Below, one piece after another: positions 52,617 through 64,000 of a DNA stretch of 64,000 nucleotides. The translations under genes and the position numbers were made by a program. Each line of letters starts with the position of its first letter. Within the stretch, counting starts at the first letter, position 1. This DNA is from Erpetoichthys calabaricus (Eukaryota > Chordata > Cladistia > Polypteriformes > Polypteridae). The notes under the pieces were generated by a model. The model made no database searches. It saw nothing but the letters and a program-made list of their open reading frames with translations, and was not told the origin of the DNA. The stretch lies in contig NC_041398.2 in assembly GCF_900747795.2 (NCBI RefSeq), positions 168,965,414-169,029,413 on the forward strand, in the 5' to 3' direction.

Positions 52617-52800
52617 TGTTCCATTATTTCATCAAGTAAATATTTCTGTTTGTTTGCGCTAATGCGATCTTTACTATCATTTTTTTGAGACTTTCGAATT
52701 TTCGTACTTCCATTATCTCTAACCTGCTCTGCATGTGTATCGCAGTAACATTTTTGAATTCTTTACAATGTTCTAACATTCTAATGTTCTAACAGTATCC

Positions 52801-53106
<306 letters not shown>

Positions 53107-53109
53107 CTT

Positions 53110-54220
53110 TGTCATCTACTCTTTGTCTTTATTTCCATCCCTGGGTGTGGTTAAATCTCTTGGCACAAAGTCTCGTCTCACGGGACGTGAAATTGTCTGT
53201 CTGAGAAAGTCTTGTCTTGTCCCTCTTCCCAAGAATTTTTAAATTATAATAGAGAGATTATGCTGCACAAAGAGCATGCTTTACTCAAACAAAGTACAGA
53301 ACAGAAGCGATTGGTAGGCCACACAGATAGCACCATTAACCAATTGGGTGGAAGGATGACTGAAGATAGGATGGGAAAAAAGAAACCTGATCACGTTGTG
53401 AAATGGAAAGAGAAAGTTCAGTGAAGATCAAGGAAGATGCAAAGCTCAATGTTTAAGGAACACTGTTTTTGCTGTTGACTACTAATGTTCTTAGATATGT
53501 CCTGGCTATCATCTTAATTACCTGTTCCACTTCATCAACCTCCAGCCCCCCTGGTTGTAGCACTGAATATTTCAAAGGAGATCCCCATTCCCCCCACCAC
53601 TCTTTGATTACGGCGCGTAAAGCATGCAATAAGTAGCGTCAGTCTCAGATCAGTGTAACATATAAGGGAAACAGCAGTTATGTGTATACACTTCAAACAC
53701 CGCTTTGCAAATGTACAGTATTTTCACATCTGTGCATATTAATGGGGTACTACATACAACTGACAAATAACACGAAAAGAAATACTGCACCTGAGTGAAT
53801 GATGTAAACAAATGAAAGTACCCCATGACCTTGAATTGAAACAAACAGGTCAGAAGATGGATGACAGTTGGAAAACAGCATGATGAGCCTCTTGTTGATT
53901 TTTAGGTAAGTTGAGAGGCATCAGTTACAAATGAAAAAAACTAATGTTCAGAAAATGTCAACCACCAAACTGAAATCTGTGGAAGTCTTTATTTTCAAAT
54001 ATGAGCTATAAAAAAATTAAAATCCCATCAGAAACATGTATAAGCTGAAAACTATTTGATAAGTAAGCCATTTAAGGATAGATCTAGACAGTTGGGAATA
54101 TATAATCTACTGGTAATACAGTCAGAGAGCTGCATCGTAGGCAGCACTTAGACTTAGAGTCTTACTAGCAGTAGCACTTCCAATATTTGTTAATAATAAT
54201 AATTTGATATCTCCTTGCAA
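53110..54220. other. intergenic, no gene seen
   Basis: TTTCACGTCCCGTGAGACGA on the minus strand near 53180 looks like a dispersed repeat from memory, but is single here. Nothing else recognised. Confidence 0.35.
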
Positions 54221-54226
54221 AATCAC

Positions 54227-54580
54227 AGCTCACAAGTTGTCCATCCATTTTCCAACCTGCTGAATCTGAACACAGGGTCACGGGGGTCTGCTGGAGCCAA
54301 TCCCAGCCAACACAGGGCAGGAACCAATCCTGGGCAGGGTGCCAACCCACCGCAGGACACACACAAACAACAATAGGGCCAATTTAGAACTCGCCAATCC
54401 ACCTAACCTGCATGTCTTTGGACTGTGGGAGGAAACCGGAGCGCCCGGAGGAAACTCACGCAGACACGGGGAGAACATGCAAACTCCACGCAGGGAGGAC
54501 CCGGGAAGCGAACCCAGGTCCCCAGGTCTCCCAACTGCGAGGCAGCAGCGCTACCCACTGCGCCACCCAGCTCACAAGTT
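54227..54580 (-). mobile_element. SINE with 12-bp duplications
   Basis: The body is 54239-54568 in minus orientation with a (GGAT) tail. AGCTCACAAGTT flanks it at 54227-54238 and 54569-54580. The first bases (GGGCGGC) are missing, so the 5' end begins near GGGTGGCGCAGTGGGTAGCG. Confidence 0.9.
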
Positions 54581-55519
54581 ATCCTGACTGAAAATATTAT
54601 GATAAATCTTAAAGTTTTTTTTCTGCTCACATATATACATTCCTTAAAATGTAAAATAAGTGTTGATATATTGCATTGAATGAAAGCTGCCGAGGTAGCA
54701 CAGTGATTAGTACTGTCGCCTCACAGATTCTGTTATGTACTTTCTTCTAGATAATCATTTTTTTTCTAATATCCACAAACCAGTGTCACTTAGGCTGTCC
54801 AGCAATTCAAAGCTGGCTCTGTGTGTTGCTGAAACAGGCTTTGACTTCTTGTGACTACATGATTAAGAAAAGTGAGCTGGCAAATAGAATGACTCATAGC
54901 ACCAGAGAGTGGCTATGTGTTGTGTTTCTCTCCTTGCGCATAACTGTTTTTTGCATGTAATTTTTTTTGGGAAGTCAGTTATAATGAATATTTATTATGA
55001 CTGACAAACTCATTTAAACATTGGAGCAAGTGTTTAGAATTAAAATTTTAGCCTAATAAATAAGAAGTTACTATCAGCTGTAATCAAAAATAGCACAACT
55101 GGCATTACTCAACCCAGAATAACTAGCTAAGAAATGGGGGCAAAGGAAAAGCATCCAAGTGAGAACAGGAAACTGCTGCAATTGACCTCCTTTGCTCAGC
55201 ATTTATCTGGCCAATGTGCAATCATTGGAAAATAGTCTAGACAACACACAGATATATTACAATACAATACAACTAATTTTTTGCATAGTACTCTTCAGTT
55301 AGTGCAGGTGTAGAGTATTGTGAACAATTCTCAGTAAAATACAAGTATAGATTATACTAATTACTAAATACAGGACTGGTACACATAGACAAGGCTGGCT
55401 ACATAGAGAGACATCAGAAAGTGCTGTTTTTGTTTCTTGAAAATGTAACTAACTACTGAGGTACCAGACACCACAATGCAGCCAGATGCTTCACTGTCTT
55501 TTGTGGCTATCTGAGTGAA

Positions 55520-57578
55520 CCTTCAGTCACCATTTGAAAAGGCAAAGGAGGAGGTGCAGTATGTGTTTAATGGTGAACAAATAATCCATGTTACAATTGT
55601 CTCTAAAAATTGTTCACCTGATCTGGAATATTTATTGATCAAGTGTTATCCACTTTATCTTCTGAAGGGAGTTCTCTGGTGTTCTTCTGATTTCTGTTTA
55701 TATTTGTACACAAGCCATCATGAACAGTGCACTAAAATATGTGTACAGCATTATTACAGAATATGAGTATTTACATCCTGTGGGATTGTTTATTGTTTTT
55801 GGGGGCTTCAACAAAGCAAATTTAATGAATATTTACCGTTACTATCACTAGCCAGCTATCTGGCTCACAAGGGGTGAAAAAAGATGCATGGTGCCATCTA
55901 CTGCACCCCCATCTTGGATGGTCTGATTACTGGTCAGCAGTTATGCTTACAAGCAGAGACTGAAACATGAGGAGCACTGGCAATAAAAGTAGTTCAGTGC
56001 TAGACTAAAGAAACACATGAAAAGCTGCAGTACTGCTTTGAGTGTTTTAACTTGGACATGTTTAATGATTCGTCATCAGATCTGGAAGAGAATGCAGACA
56101 TTTTAAAAGGATCCCTCAAAAAATAGCTGTATTTATAGCAGCAGCACAGCACAGCAGCACAGAGTATGACTTTGTGCTTACAAACACAATCTGCATTTTA
56201 CCTAATAAGAAACTGTGGATCACCACTGACATCAATACTTTACTGAAAGTACACAACAATGCATTTCAACAAGATATGGAAACATACAAGAAATCTGGAT
56301 ATAAACTCAGAAAAGCAATCAAACTGACTGGAGTAAACTAGAGATGGAATTTGCACAAACTTTGGCAGGGACATAAACTTTGTTTATGAACTACAATGTA
56401 AAACCTAATCCAACACCATCTTCATTTTTCCTTCCAGACAAACCTAATACTTTCTATGCCCATTTTGATAGCAACAGCAAGCATCCTTTCATTTGATTGC
56501 CTGCAGCACCACACAATTCATCCATTGTTTCTGTACATTCTGTCATGATGTAAGGCAGACTTTTAAATGAGTTAATGTCCACAAGACATTTTGTCCAGAT
56601 GGAATTTCAGGAAGTGTTTCAAAAAACTGTAGCAATCAAGTAGCTGATGTCTTCAGTAATAACTTTAGTTTTTCCATGACAGAAATCTGTGGTCTCCTAC
56701 TTGCTTTAAAAGAATAACAATTGTACCAGTTTCAAAGAAAAGAAAACTTAACTCTCCCTATGACTACTGACCGGTTTCACTCATTCCATTTGTGATGAAG
56801 TGCTTTGATAGACAGGACACATTAAACTGAATATTCCAGATACCTATGGTTATCTCCAGTTTGCATATCATCACAAGAGGATGCCATATCCTATGCATAT
56901 CATAAAATTGTGGCACATCTGGATAATAAAAACTGCTATGCCAGTATCCTGTTTATAGATAACAGCTCAGCATTTAACACTGTTGTACAATCAAAGTTGA
57001 CCACCAAACTTCTCAATTTAATCCCTAGTGCCACTGTCTGCAACTGAATATTGGACTACCTAAATAACAAACCACAGCATATGTAGACTGGTAGCATCAC
57101 ATCTCTCACACTGACCCTCAACACAGGCTCTCCACAATGTAGTGTGCTGAACCCTCATCTGTACTCCTTGTCCACTTCTGATTGTGTGGCATGACACAGC
57201 TCCAATATCATTGTTATGTTTGCTGATGACAGCACCATCATAGGTCTGATCACCATCATTAGAGGGCTTACAAAGATGGGGTTCACCTGCTGATTGAGTG
57301 GTACAAAGTAACAATCTCACCTTTAATGTCAACAAACCCAAGGAGATGGTCATAGTCTTAAGGAAGCAGAAGGCAGACCACACTGACATCTATATCTAAT
57401 GACATATTGTTGAAAGAGTGAGCAGATTTAAATTACTTGGAGTGACTTTCCCAGATGAACTAAAGTTGGCGTATCACATTTCATGTTTTGTCAAAAAGGC
57501 CCACTAGTACCTCTACTTTCTTACACGTCTGATGGTAGCTCACATTTCTCCATCTGCTCTCGCAATCTTCTACAGATG
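55520..57578 (+). mobile_element. old CR1/Rex1-like LINE, 5' segment
   Basis: Translation in changing frames shows FNLDMFNDSSSDLEENADIL (about 56045), CPDGISGSVSKN (56595), DNSSAFNTVVQSKLTTKL (56960), TLTLNTGSPQCSVLNPHLYS (57113) and MFADDSTIIGL (57218, the xxDD box). Many stops show age. The element continues after the L2 insert, at 59423. Confidence 0.75.
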
Positions 57579-59414
57579 ATGAAGAAGATGATCTTCTTCT
57601 GATGAAGGAAACTCCACTATAATTATGTTGTTGGACTTAAGTGCAACATTTGACACCATCGACCATTCTATTGTACTGCACAGGCTAGAAAATGATGTTG
57701 GGCTTACAGGCACCGTTCTCGCTTGGTTTAGTTCTTACTTATCAAATCGATTCCAATATGTACAGAAATGTGCTGACAGTACTCCATCATTATACACAGA
57801 AGTTCAATATGGTGTCCCGCAGGGCTCAGTACTGGGACCTTTACTGTTTTTACTTTACATGCTTCCACTGGGATCTATCATTAGGAAACATAATGTTAAT
57901 TTTCACTCATATGCAGATGACACCCAGTTATACCTTTCATTTAAAATAAATGAAGTTTCTCCGATGTTGTCTTTAATTAGTTGTGTTAGCGAATTAAAGG
58001 AGTGGATGAATGAGAACTACTTGTCTTTAAATACAGATAAAACAGAGATGTTATTTGTTGGAGGGAATGACGCTGATCATAACAATATTTTGTCATCATT
58101 TAACTCAGTTGGAATCCCAATTAATTTTACTGAATCAGCCCGCAATCTAGGCTGTCTTTGACGCTAGCATGTCATTTAAAGCGCATATTGCAAAGTTGTC
58201 CAAAACATGTTTCTTCCATCTTAAAAATGTTAGGAAATTAAGGCGCTTTCTAAATAAACAGGATTCTGAGAAATTAATTCATGCATTTATTTCTAGTAGG
58301 ATTGACTACTGCAATGCGGTGTTCACTGGATGTTCAAACTGTTCTTTATACAGCCTCCAGTTAATCCAAAATGCGGCTGCAAGAATTATTACAAGAACAA
58401 GAAAATACGAACACATAACTCCAGTTCTTAAATCCTTACACTGGCTCCCGGTATGTTTAGGGCAGATTTCAAAATCCTCCTTTTAACATATAAAGCATTA
58501 AATGGTCAAGGTCAGGCTTACTTGTTTGAACTTATCATGACTTACAAACCAGAGCGCACATTAAGAACTCAAGATGCCAGTCTGCCTATGGTTCCAAGGA
58601 TTAATAAAATAACAATGGGAGGTCGAGCTTTTAGTTACAGGGCCCCTAAACTGTGGAATGGTCTGCCTGCTACTATAAAGGATGCCCCTTTGGTTTCAGC
58701 TTTTAAATCCCGGCTGAAGACTCACTACTTCAGTTTAGCATATCCTGACTAGAGCTGCTGATTAACTATACATACTGCATCTCTGTTGTTAGTCATTAGC
58801 ACTAAAACATAAGTAACATGATAGTTATAATTTGTTACTAACCCTCACCTATTCTGTTTCTCTTCTCGGTACTCAAATGTGGCACTTGGTGCCACAGCCC
58901 ACCTGCCAAGTTGTTTTGCCTGCCTAAGGTAAAGTCATCCCTGATGGAGGATCGCAGGAATCGTGGGAAAGAGGGGTCCTTTCATCGGATTGGCTGGCCC
59001 AGCAATGTTTCAGCCGTGGAATGGCCAAATGGGGGAGGCAGCTTGATTATATGATATCATTTACTGTTAAATTCTGCTCCATACTTCTAAAATTTTTTTT
59101 TTTTTATTTTACTTCTAAAATAACTTTTTATTTTATACTGTATTGAGGATTTGTTCTGTTATGTGTATTGTATTGTATTGACCCCCTTTTTTTGACACCC
59201 ACTGCATGCCCAACCTACCTGGAAAGGGGTCTCTCTTTGAACTGCCTTTCCCAAGGTTTCTTCCATTTTTCCCTACCTTGTTTTTTTGGGAGCTTTCCTT
59301 GTCTTCTTAGAGAGTCAAGGCTGGGGGGGCTGTCAAGAGGCAGGGCCTGTTAAAGCCCATTGCGGCACTTCCTGTGTGATTCTGGGCTATACAAAAATAA
59401 ACTATGTATGTATG
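57579..59414 (+). mobile_element. L2 LINE, 5'-truncated, inserted into the older LINE
   Basis: It encodes LDLSATFDTIDHSIVLHRLE, VPQGSVLGPLLFLLYMLPLG, YADDTQLYLSF and LIQNAAARIITRTRKYEHIT, then KLWNGLPATIKDAPLVSAFK. That is the L2 reverse transcriptase from motif A to the C-terminus, in three frames with changes near 58160 and 58455. The 3' UTR ends ACAAAAATAAACTATG with (TATG)n. TACAGATG flanks it at 57571-57578 and 59415-59422. Confidence 0.9.
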
Positions 59415-59422
59415 TACAGATG

Positions 59423-60110
59423 CAGAGTAGAGTCCATGCTCACTGGCATTCTGGTACGCACTTGTTCGACTCAAGATCATACTGTGCTGGAAATGGTAAT
59501 GAAAGTGGCACAGAATAATACTGGCACAGAGCCACCATCTGTTCAGGAGATATATAAGTTGCTGCCTTAGAAAGGCAAACAGTATAATTAATAACCTCAG
59601 CCACCCTGCATATCAGCTTTTCTCACTCCTCCTGTAAGACCATTGGCACTCACAATAGTAAATTCAGGGGCAGCTTCTACCACAAGTCATAAGACTGCTG
59701 AACAGTCAATCATAAGAACAAATACTGAAACATGACAAATAATGTGTATGAATATATAGTGCTTGCAAATTCATAGTGTATATATTGTATATAATTGCAG
59801 GACAGTGTTTGAAACAAACAAATTTATTTAGACAAGTGTGAGGGATGAGTTTCCCAATAAACATTTGAATTATATTTAATGCCTATTCTGTGTTTTATTA
59901 TTTTTAGCTAATATTATTTTGTTTATTTTACTTTATACTTTTTGTCTGTTGTTCAGAGAATTCAGTGTATCATGAAGCCTGTATAGCAATATGTAATATA
60001 TCACAATTAAGAGTATTGTCTCATGCCAAGTGAGGCAATTTCTCTGACAAGACATGCAACTAAGAATTTGATTGTACCATGTACACGAGAATATAATATA
60101 TTATTATTAT
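59423..60110 (+). mobile_element. old CR1/Rex1-like LINE, 3' segment after the L2 insert
   Basis: CRVESMLTGILVRTCSTQDH and TEPPSVQEIYKLLP continue the reading of the host LINE from FYR at 57571. The UTR includes AGGCAATTTCTCTGACAAGA and ends near an ATTATT run at 60100. Confidence 0.65.
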
Positions 60111-60209
60111 CTGACTGGAAATGATTTGACTTAACTTGAATTATGAGTGTAAGATAGGTTCATGTAATGGAAGGATGCTGGAAAATAATTATCAGTAGCC
60201 CATAGTGAC

Positions 60210-60415
60210 ATAGGAGTGCAGCAGTGAGCATGATGGCCTCACAGCCACCGAGCCCTGGGTTTGAATACTGGCTTAGTCATCCATATGTTTACAATATCTT
60301 CATTGATTTTCACAAATACATGCATGGTAGGTTAATTGGCGAGTCAAAGTTGGACCAATAGGAGTGAATATCCTTACAATGGAGCTCTGTCTTGGGATGG
60401 ATAGAAAATGGAAGA
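60210..60415 (+). mobile_element. degraded SINE relic
   Basis: GCAGTGAGCATGATGGCCTC, GGGTTTGAATACTGGC and the tail GGATGGATAGAAAATGG keep the plus order of the SINE family. Confidence 0.55.
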
Positions 60416-60519
60416 ATGAACACAGCTGCTTAATTAATTAACAGTGGGAATGCGCAGGAGTAGTGGTATAGTCAAGTATGTTTAAACAAGGTGTGTAATT
60501 ACACCTGTGAGAGTAGAGC

Positions 60520-61195
60520 AGTGTGTATACGTTACGATCGCCAAGTTAAAGCGCTCCACTTTTTTACCTGATTAACGATACTGAAGAGTACGGCTACCCG
60601 CGAAATACGTGCTGTAATACAGACAACTGGGCATGCGCTCTGGTTTGGGTAAACAGTCACTTGAAGCCCTTGGAGCCCACGAAAGACACGCACCGGCCGT
60701 GTAGGACTAGGCTGGGTGTAATGGGTGAATTATAAAGATAACACAGACAAAATAATGGTAAATCTGGAAAAACTGGTTCGGTCGCTAGTGCAACTTGCAG
60801 ATGGAATATTGTATTTTAACACTTTCTTATAGGAGTCCACGCAAAAAGTATGCACGCTCACGGCATAATCCTGACACGAGCACAGTTTAAACGGGTCCGA
60901 TGCACCGATTGAAAATATGAATGTGGGCGCAGTTTGAGGTACGGGGAGATGCCACGGTTTCAGTGAGATTATCTGATAGACAGCACACGAGAGGGGTCAA
61001 GCAGATGCATGCAATCGCAGCCCCCACCCCATCTCACCATTGACCCCCTCCACTGCAGAGGAGAAGCGTGCGGGGCGGCGGGAGTATTTCGTCACACCCG
61101 TAAATCAGTAGGGAATCCACTCGTTAGGAAAGCGTGTTGCTACAACTAAAGCTGAGCTTGGCGTGCGTGGCATCGGAGTGCAACCCACGTCAGTG
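60520..61195 (+). promoter_or_regulatory. SPATA18: CpG-bearing upstream region of SPATA18
   Basis: CpG dinucleotides become frequent from about 60,530 (for example 60590-60700 and 61060-61170), in contrast to the AT-rich transposon debris to the left. No transposon family is recognised. It is the natural candidate for the proximal promoter. Confidence 0.5.
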
Positions 61196-61203
61196 TATAA
61201 ATA
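61196..61203 (+). promoter_or_regulatory. SPATA18: TATA box of SPATA18
   Basis: TATAAATA lies 103 bases upstream of the SPATA18 start codon, followed by a G+C-rich stretch that would hold a start site near 61225-61230. ACGTCA at 61187-61192 is a CREB half-site immediately upstream, which would fit testis or cAMP-driven expression. Both are motif matches only. Confidence 0.6.
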
Positions 61204-61305
61204 GGCAGGGCGCCCAGCGGCACAGATATTCGCTCCTTCGCTTTCGCCGACGGCAGGACACTATTATCTCTCTTGATTGTCGCTTTCCGAGGGGGGGAGG
61301 CGACA

Positions 61306-61392
61306 ATGGCTGACTCGCTAAGGAGACTGGTGAACACTTCCACATACAGCATCCTGCAGGATAAACTCGAGAGCTGGTACAAGGACTATCAT
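61306..61392 (+). CDS. SPATA18: mitochondria-eating protein, first coding exon only
   Basis: SPATA18/MIEAP is a coiled-coil protein linked to mitochondrial quality control and, in mammals, to p53 response and sperm. The exon reads MADSLRRLVNTSTYSILQDK and continues LESWYKDYH, 29 codons, then the donor GTGAGT at 61393. The human protein starts MAENLKRLVSNETLRTLQEK and continues LDFWLKEYN, also 29 residues, so length, phase and pattern agree. The start is the first ATG downstream of a TATA box and matches the human start. The remaining exons lie beyond the right edge. The gene diverges from SGCB, matching the human SGCB-SPATA18 order. Confidence 0.88.
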
Positions 61393-63930
61393 GTGAGTAA
61401 AAGATTTCCCGAGTTCGCGCGACGCCCGCTTTGTCACAGCACTTTGTGGATCACTTTCCTTGCACCTTGCATGAAAAATGAAAGGTAAATCAGCAATAAG
61501 AATTGCGAGTTTGGTGAAGGCAGATTGTTGCAAGAAAACAAGCGTCCTCATAAAAGAATCTTTATTATATTTTTGGGGGTTTATAAAAATAAAAAAGCGT
61601 ATTGTTTGTGACTTACCACCATGGGGGTGGTGGGGTGGTTTTGGTTACAATTAATGGGCAAAAATAAACGTACGGTACACAAATAACAACGAAACTCACT
61701 TCAAGTGCATTGATTCTCCGGAAAAGTTTGGTTACTACGGACGCTCGTTGTCATGGAGACTGATAAGCTTTTCTCTTTGAAACTGTCGAGCAGTGGCTGC
61801 AGCTCAATAGCGACAGGAGGAAGGGGCGGGACCACGCCGAACTGTGCAGCCTGACCTTCACTCGTGCTTTTGACCTCGCTCGCTAACAGTGATGCTATAG
61901 TAGGATACTAACCGAAGTCGCGCACATTATTTACATTTCTTACAACAATGTTGTAATTTCTAAGCGACGTTTGTTTTATTGTTTCACTTCTCATAACAGT
62001 AGTAATAAAAAATATCGGCTACCCCGTTCGGAGTTGGTGTCTGTGCCCGTCACCATTCACATATACTGAGACGGTCAAGTATAGTAAATGGATGCACTGA
62101 AAACATTTAAAAAGTACATCTTGATATGTAATGTACTTTTAAAGTATCACAGTCAGAGGTTTAAACCTTCTAATAAAGCTAAACTGCCTTGTCACTGAGT
62201 AGTATGATTTTATATGCAAATAATTCATTTGAATAACCTCTTAAAAACGAAACAGTCATTTGTCTATATGTATTAACATTTTAAGCAAGCGTCAGTGATC
62301 AGTGCAATGGTTGTTGCCGATGCTTCATAGGCTTAAATCACAGTTTGGATTCTGTCCGTGTGCAGTTTGCATGTTCTCTTCTGTGTCTAAAAAGGTTTTG
62401 ATTTGCCTTTCTTTCAAAAGATGTGCAGTTTCAGTTGAGTGACAAGTTTAAATTGGACTAGTGAGTGACTGTGGATATGCGTCCAGTGCATTGGTCCCTC
62501 TCCAAGGTTACTTTGTACATAATGATGACTGGATAGGCTTCATCAGCCCAAAACTAAATTCAATAATCTAATTTAGGCAATGCATAGACAATCTTCATTT
62601 CACACAGAAACTGTGTCCCAAGGTGAGTAATGTCTACAGAGCAATGTCACCAGTAACTAAGCAACAGAAAAATTTTAAAAATTGTGAAACTAGGCATTTG
62701 TGGTTAGAACTTGATTTGACTCTATTAGGACACACAGTAGCAGCACACTACTGTCCACTCCAGGGTGTAGATTGTGGTTTAGTCAGTATGTGAAGCTAGT
62801 TTGCACAATTTCTCTGTGTCTAAAAGATATCCAGTTTAGCTTGATTGTCAACTACAGGAGTGTACCCTGTGATAGATTGGCATCTTATTCAAGGGAGGTC
62901 ATTGCCCTGTGCTTGATATGCTTAGATGGCTGGATAGATAAGCATGTGTGTGACACAGCACACTGGTGACCAGTGTAGGGTTGATTCCTGCTCTGTACTT
63001 AGCGCTGTCAGGATTCTATTTTGGAATAAACAGATATGGAAAATTAATCAATGTGTGAATAAAGAGTATTCGCTTACTAGTGGTATTATTGCTTTTGTTT
63101 GCATTTCTGTATTAGGAAAAAAAATAAGAAAAGGTACATTCCTTGCTAAGAAAACTAGAAATGTTAACTTTTGACTGGACTTTTTTTCTTAGCATATTCC
63201 CACAACACAAATTAAAAAAGAAAATTCACTGAATTTTCCCATATTACAAATGCATGCTGATACATTTCTTCTTGTATCTCTAAAGTATACTTTGTATTTT
63301 TGTGCAATATTATATATAAAATGCCTAGAAAACGTTGAGTTCCTTAACCAGGTGATTTTGTTTTCTTGCCAAAGAAGTCCTTGTCATAAAGCCATTTAAA
63401 AGCAAAGATTTCACTGAATTCTGTGAGAAAATGTTTAATTCAACTTTAACCTGAAATTAGTACAAACTGTTGCTTTTATAATTTGTTTTAATTTTCTAAA
63501 ATTTCTGCAGTGTGCCTGAGCCAATTACAATTGCAGTAGCTGGCAGGAAACAACCAGACTATCTGGGGACGCACTCCAATGTGTACGCACACTCACTCAC
63601 ACTTGCACTACATTCACCTCTGAAATGCAAAGGAAAAACAGCACTAGTTATGTAACACAGTTTTTATTTGGAATTTGTAGTTTAGAGGACTAGTGAAAAC
63701 CAAGTTTTTTGTTTTTTCTTTGTAAATATACTTGTCTGAATCAGATGCATTGTACAATGGCTGTGCAAAAGAAATGACTTCACATTATTTTTGTGTTGGT
63801 TGTGGCTTGATTTGTAGTTGACTTTGTGAAATAACTTGCCTTAAAACTTAATGTGTATATATCCCTTGTAAACAGCACTTCCATTGTAGGCATCAGATCC
63901 ATGAGGCCCTGGACTTGAAAGGCAAATAGG
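61393..63930 (+). other. SPATA18: SPATA18 intron 1 (incomplete)
   Basis: It begins with the GTGAGT donor. CpG content stays raised to about 61,900, including GGGGCGGG at 61823, then falls. SINE relics at 62300-62550 and near 62760-62960 are the only recognised repeats. No second exon matching SPATA18 was found. Confidence 0.6.
62300..62550 (+). mobile_element. degraded SINE relic in SPATA18 intron 1
   Basis: GTTGTTGCCGATGCTTCATA, GTGCAGTTTGCATGTTCTCT and GATGACTGGATAGGCTTCA follow the SINE order. A second, weaker relic lies at about 62760-62960. Confidence 0.5.
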
Positions 63931-63960
63931 ATATAATATATATATTTATATAATATATAT

Positions 63961-64000
<40 letters not shown>
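63931..64000. repeat. (AT)n tract at the window edge
   Basis: Mainly TA repeats with short interruptions. The sequence stops inside it. Confidence 0.9.

Noticed and set aside
60720-61300. Possible upstream exon of SPATA18
   Set aside because: No donor-acceptor pair or conserved frame; the TATA box and ATG explain the region better as promoter and 5' UTR.

Overview
The window is vertebrate genomic DNA, almost certainly from a ray-finned fish. It carries an interrupted protein gene with GT/AG introns, Rex3 and L2-type LINEs, tRNA-derived SINEs, Helitrons, and hAT, Tc1, piggyBac and pogo-like DNA transposons. The repeat style, especially the Helitrons with 'A|TC...CTAG|T' ends and the LINE tails ending in (TATC)n, reminds me of polypterid fishes (bichir, reedfish). 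That attribution is inference from memory, not something the sequence proves.

Two host genes are supported. SGCB (beta-sarcoglycan) lies on the minus strand. Its six coding exons run from 46897 down to 17080 and give a complete 313-residue protein, every exon joined in phase 0 with GT/AG splice sites. SPATA18 (MIEAP) starts on the plus strand at 61306. Only its first coding exon (29 codons) is inside the window, behind a TATA box and a CpG-bearing promoter. The two genes diverge head to head, 14.4 kb apart, as they do in human 4q12.

Layout. Positions 1-13,000 hold only transposon debris: an R2-like LINE remnant with a restriction-like endonuclease, two solo LTRs, an RTE/jockey-like LINE, a Tc1 element, and a fold-back element split by a SINE. 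Positions 14-17 kb are the SGCB 3' side. SGCB introns 5 and 4 are small and hold LINE tails and a truncated SINE. Intron 3 (20.9-28.5 kb) holds a hAT element with nested insertions and a piggyBac relic split by a solo LTR. Intron 2 (28.7-36.4 kb) holds a near full-length Rex3, a piggyBac MITE, a Tc1 fragment and a short Helitron. Intron 1 (36.6-46.9 kb) holds a 3.6-kb Helitron with a minisatellite, a long inverted repeat, a solo LTR and a SINE inside it, then a pogo-like MITE and a SINE split by a LINE tail. The intergenic stretch at 47.3-61.2 kb holds L2 pieces, a hAT MITE, a Helitron protein fragment, a SINE, and an L2 inserted into an older Rex1/CR1-like LINE with an exact target-site duplication.

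I found no RNA gene, CRISPR array or operon, and nothing that looks like a new coding system. The most informative structures are nested transposons whose target-site duplications can be read directly, including one solo LTR whose empty site survives in a paralogous repeat 7.8 kb away.
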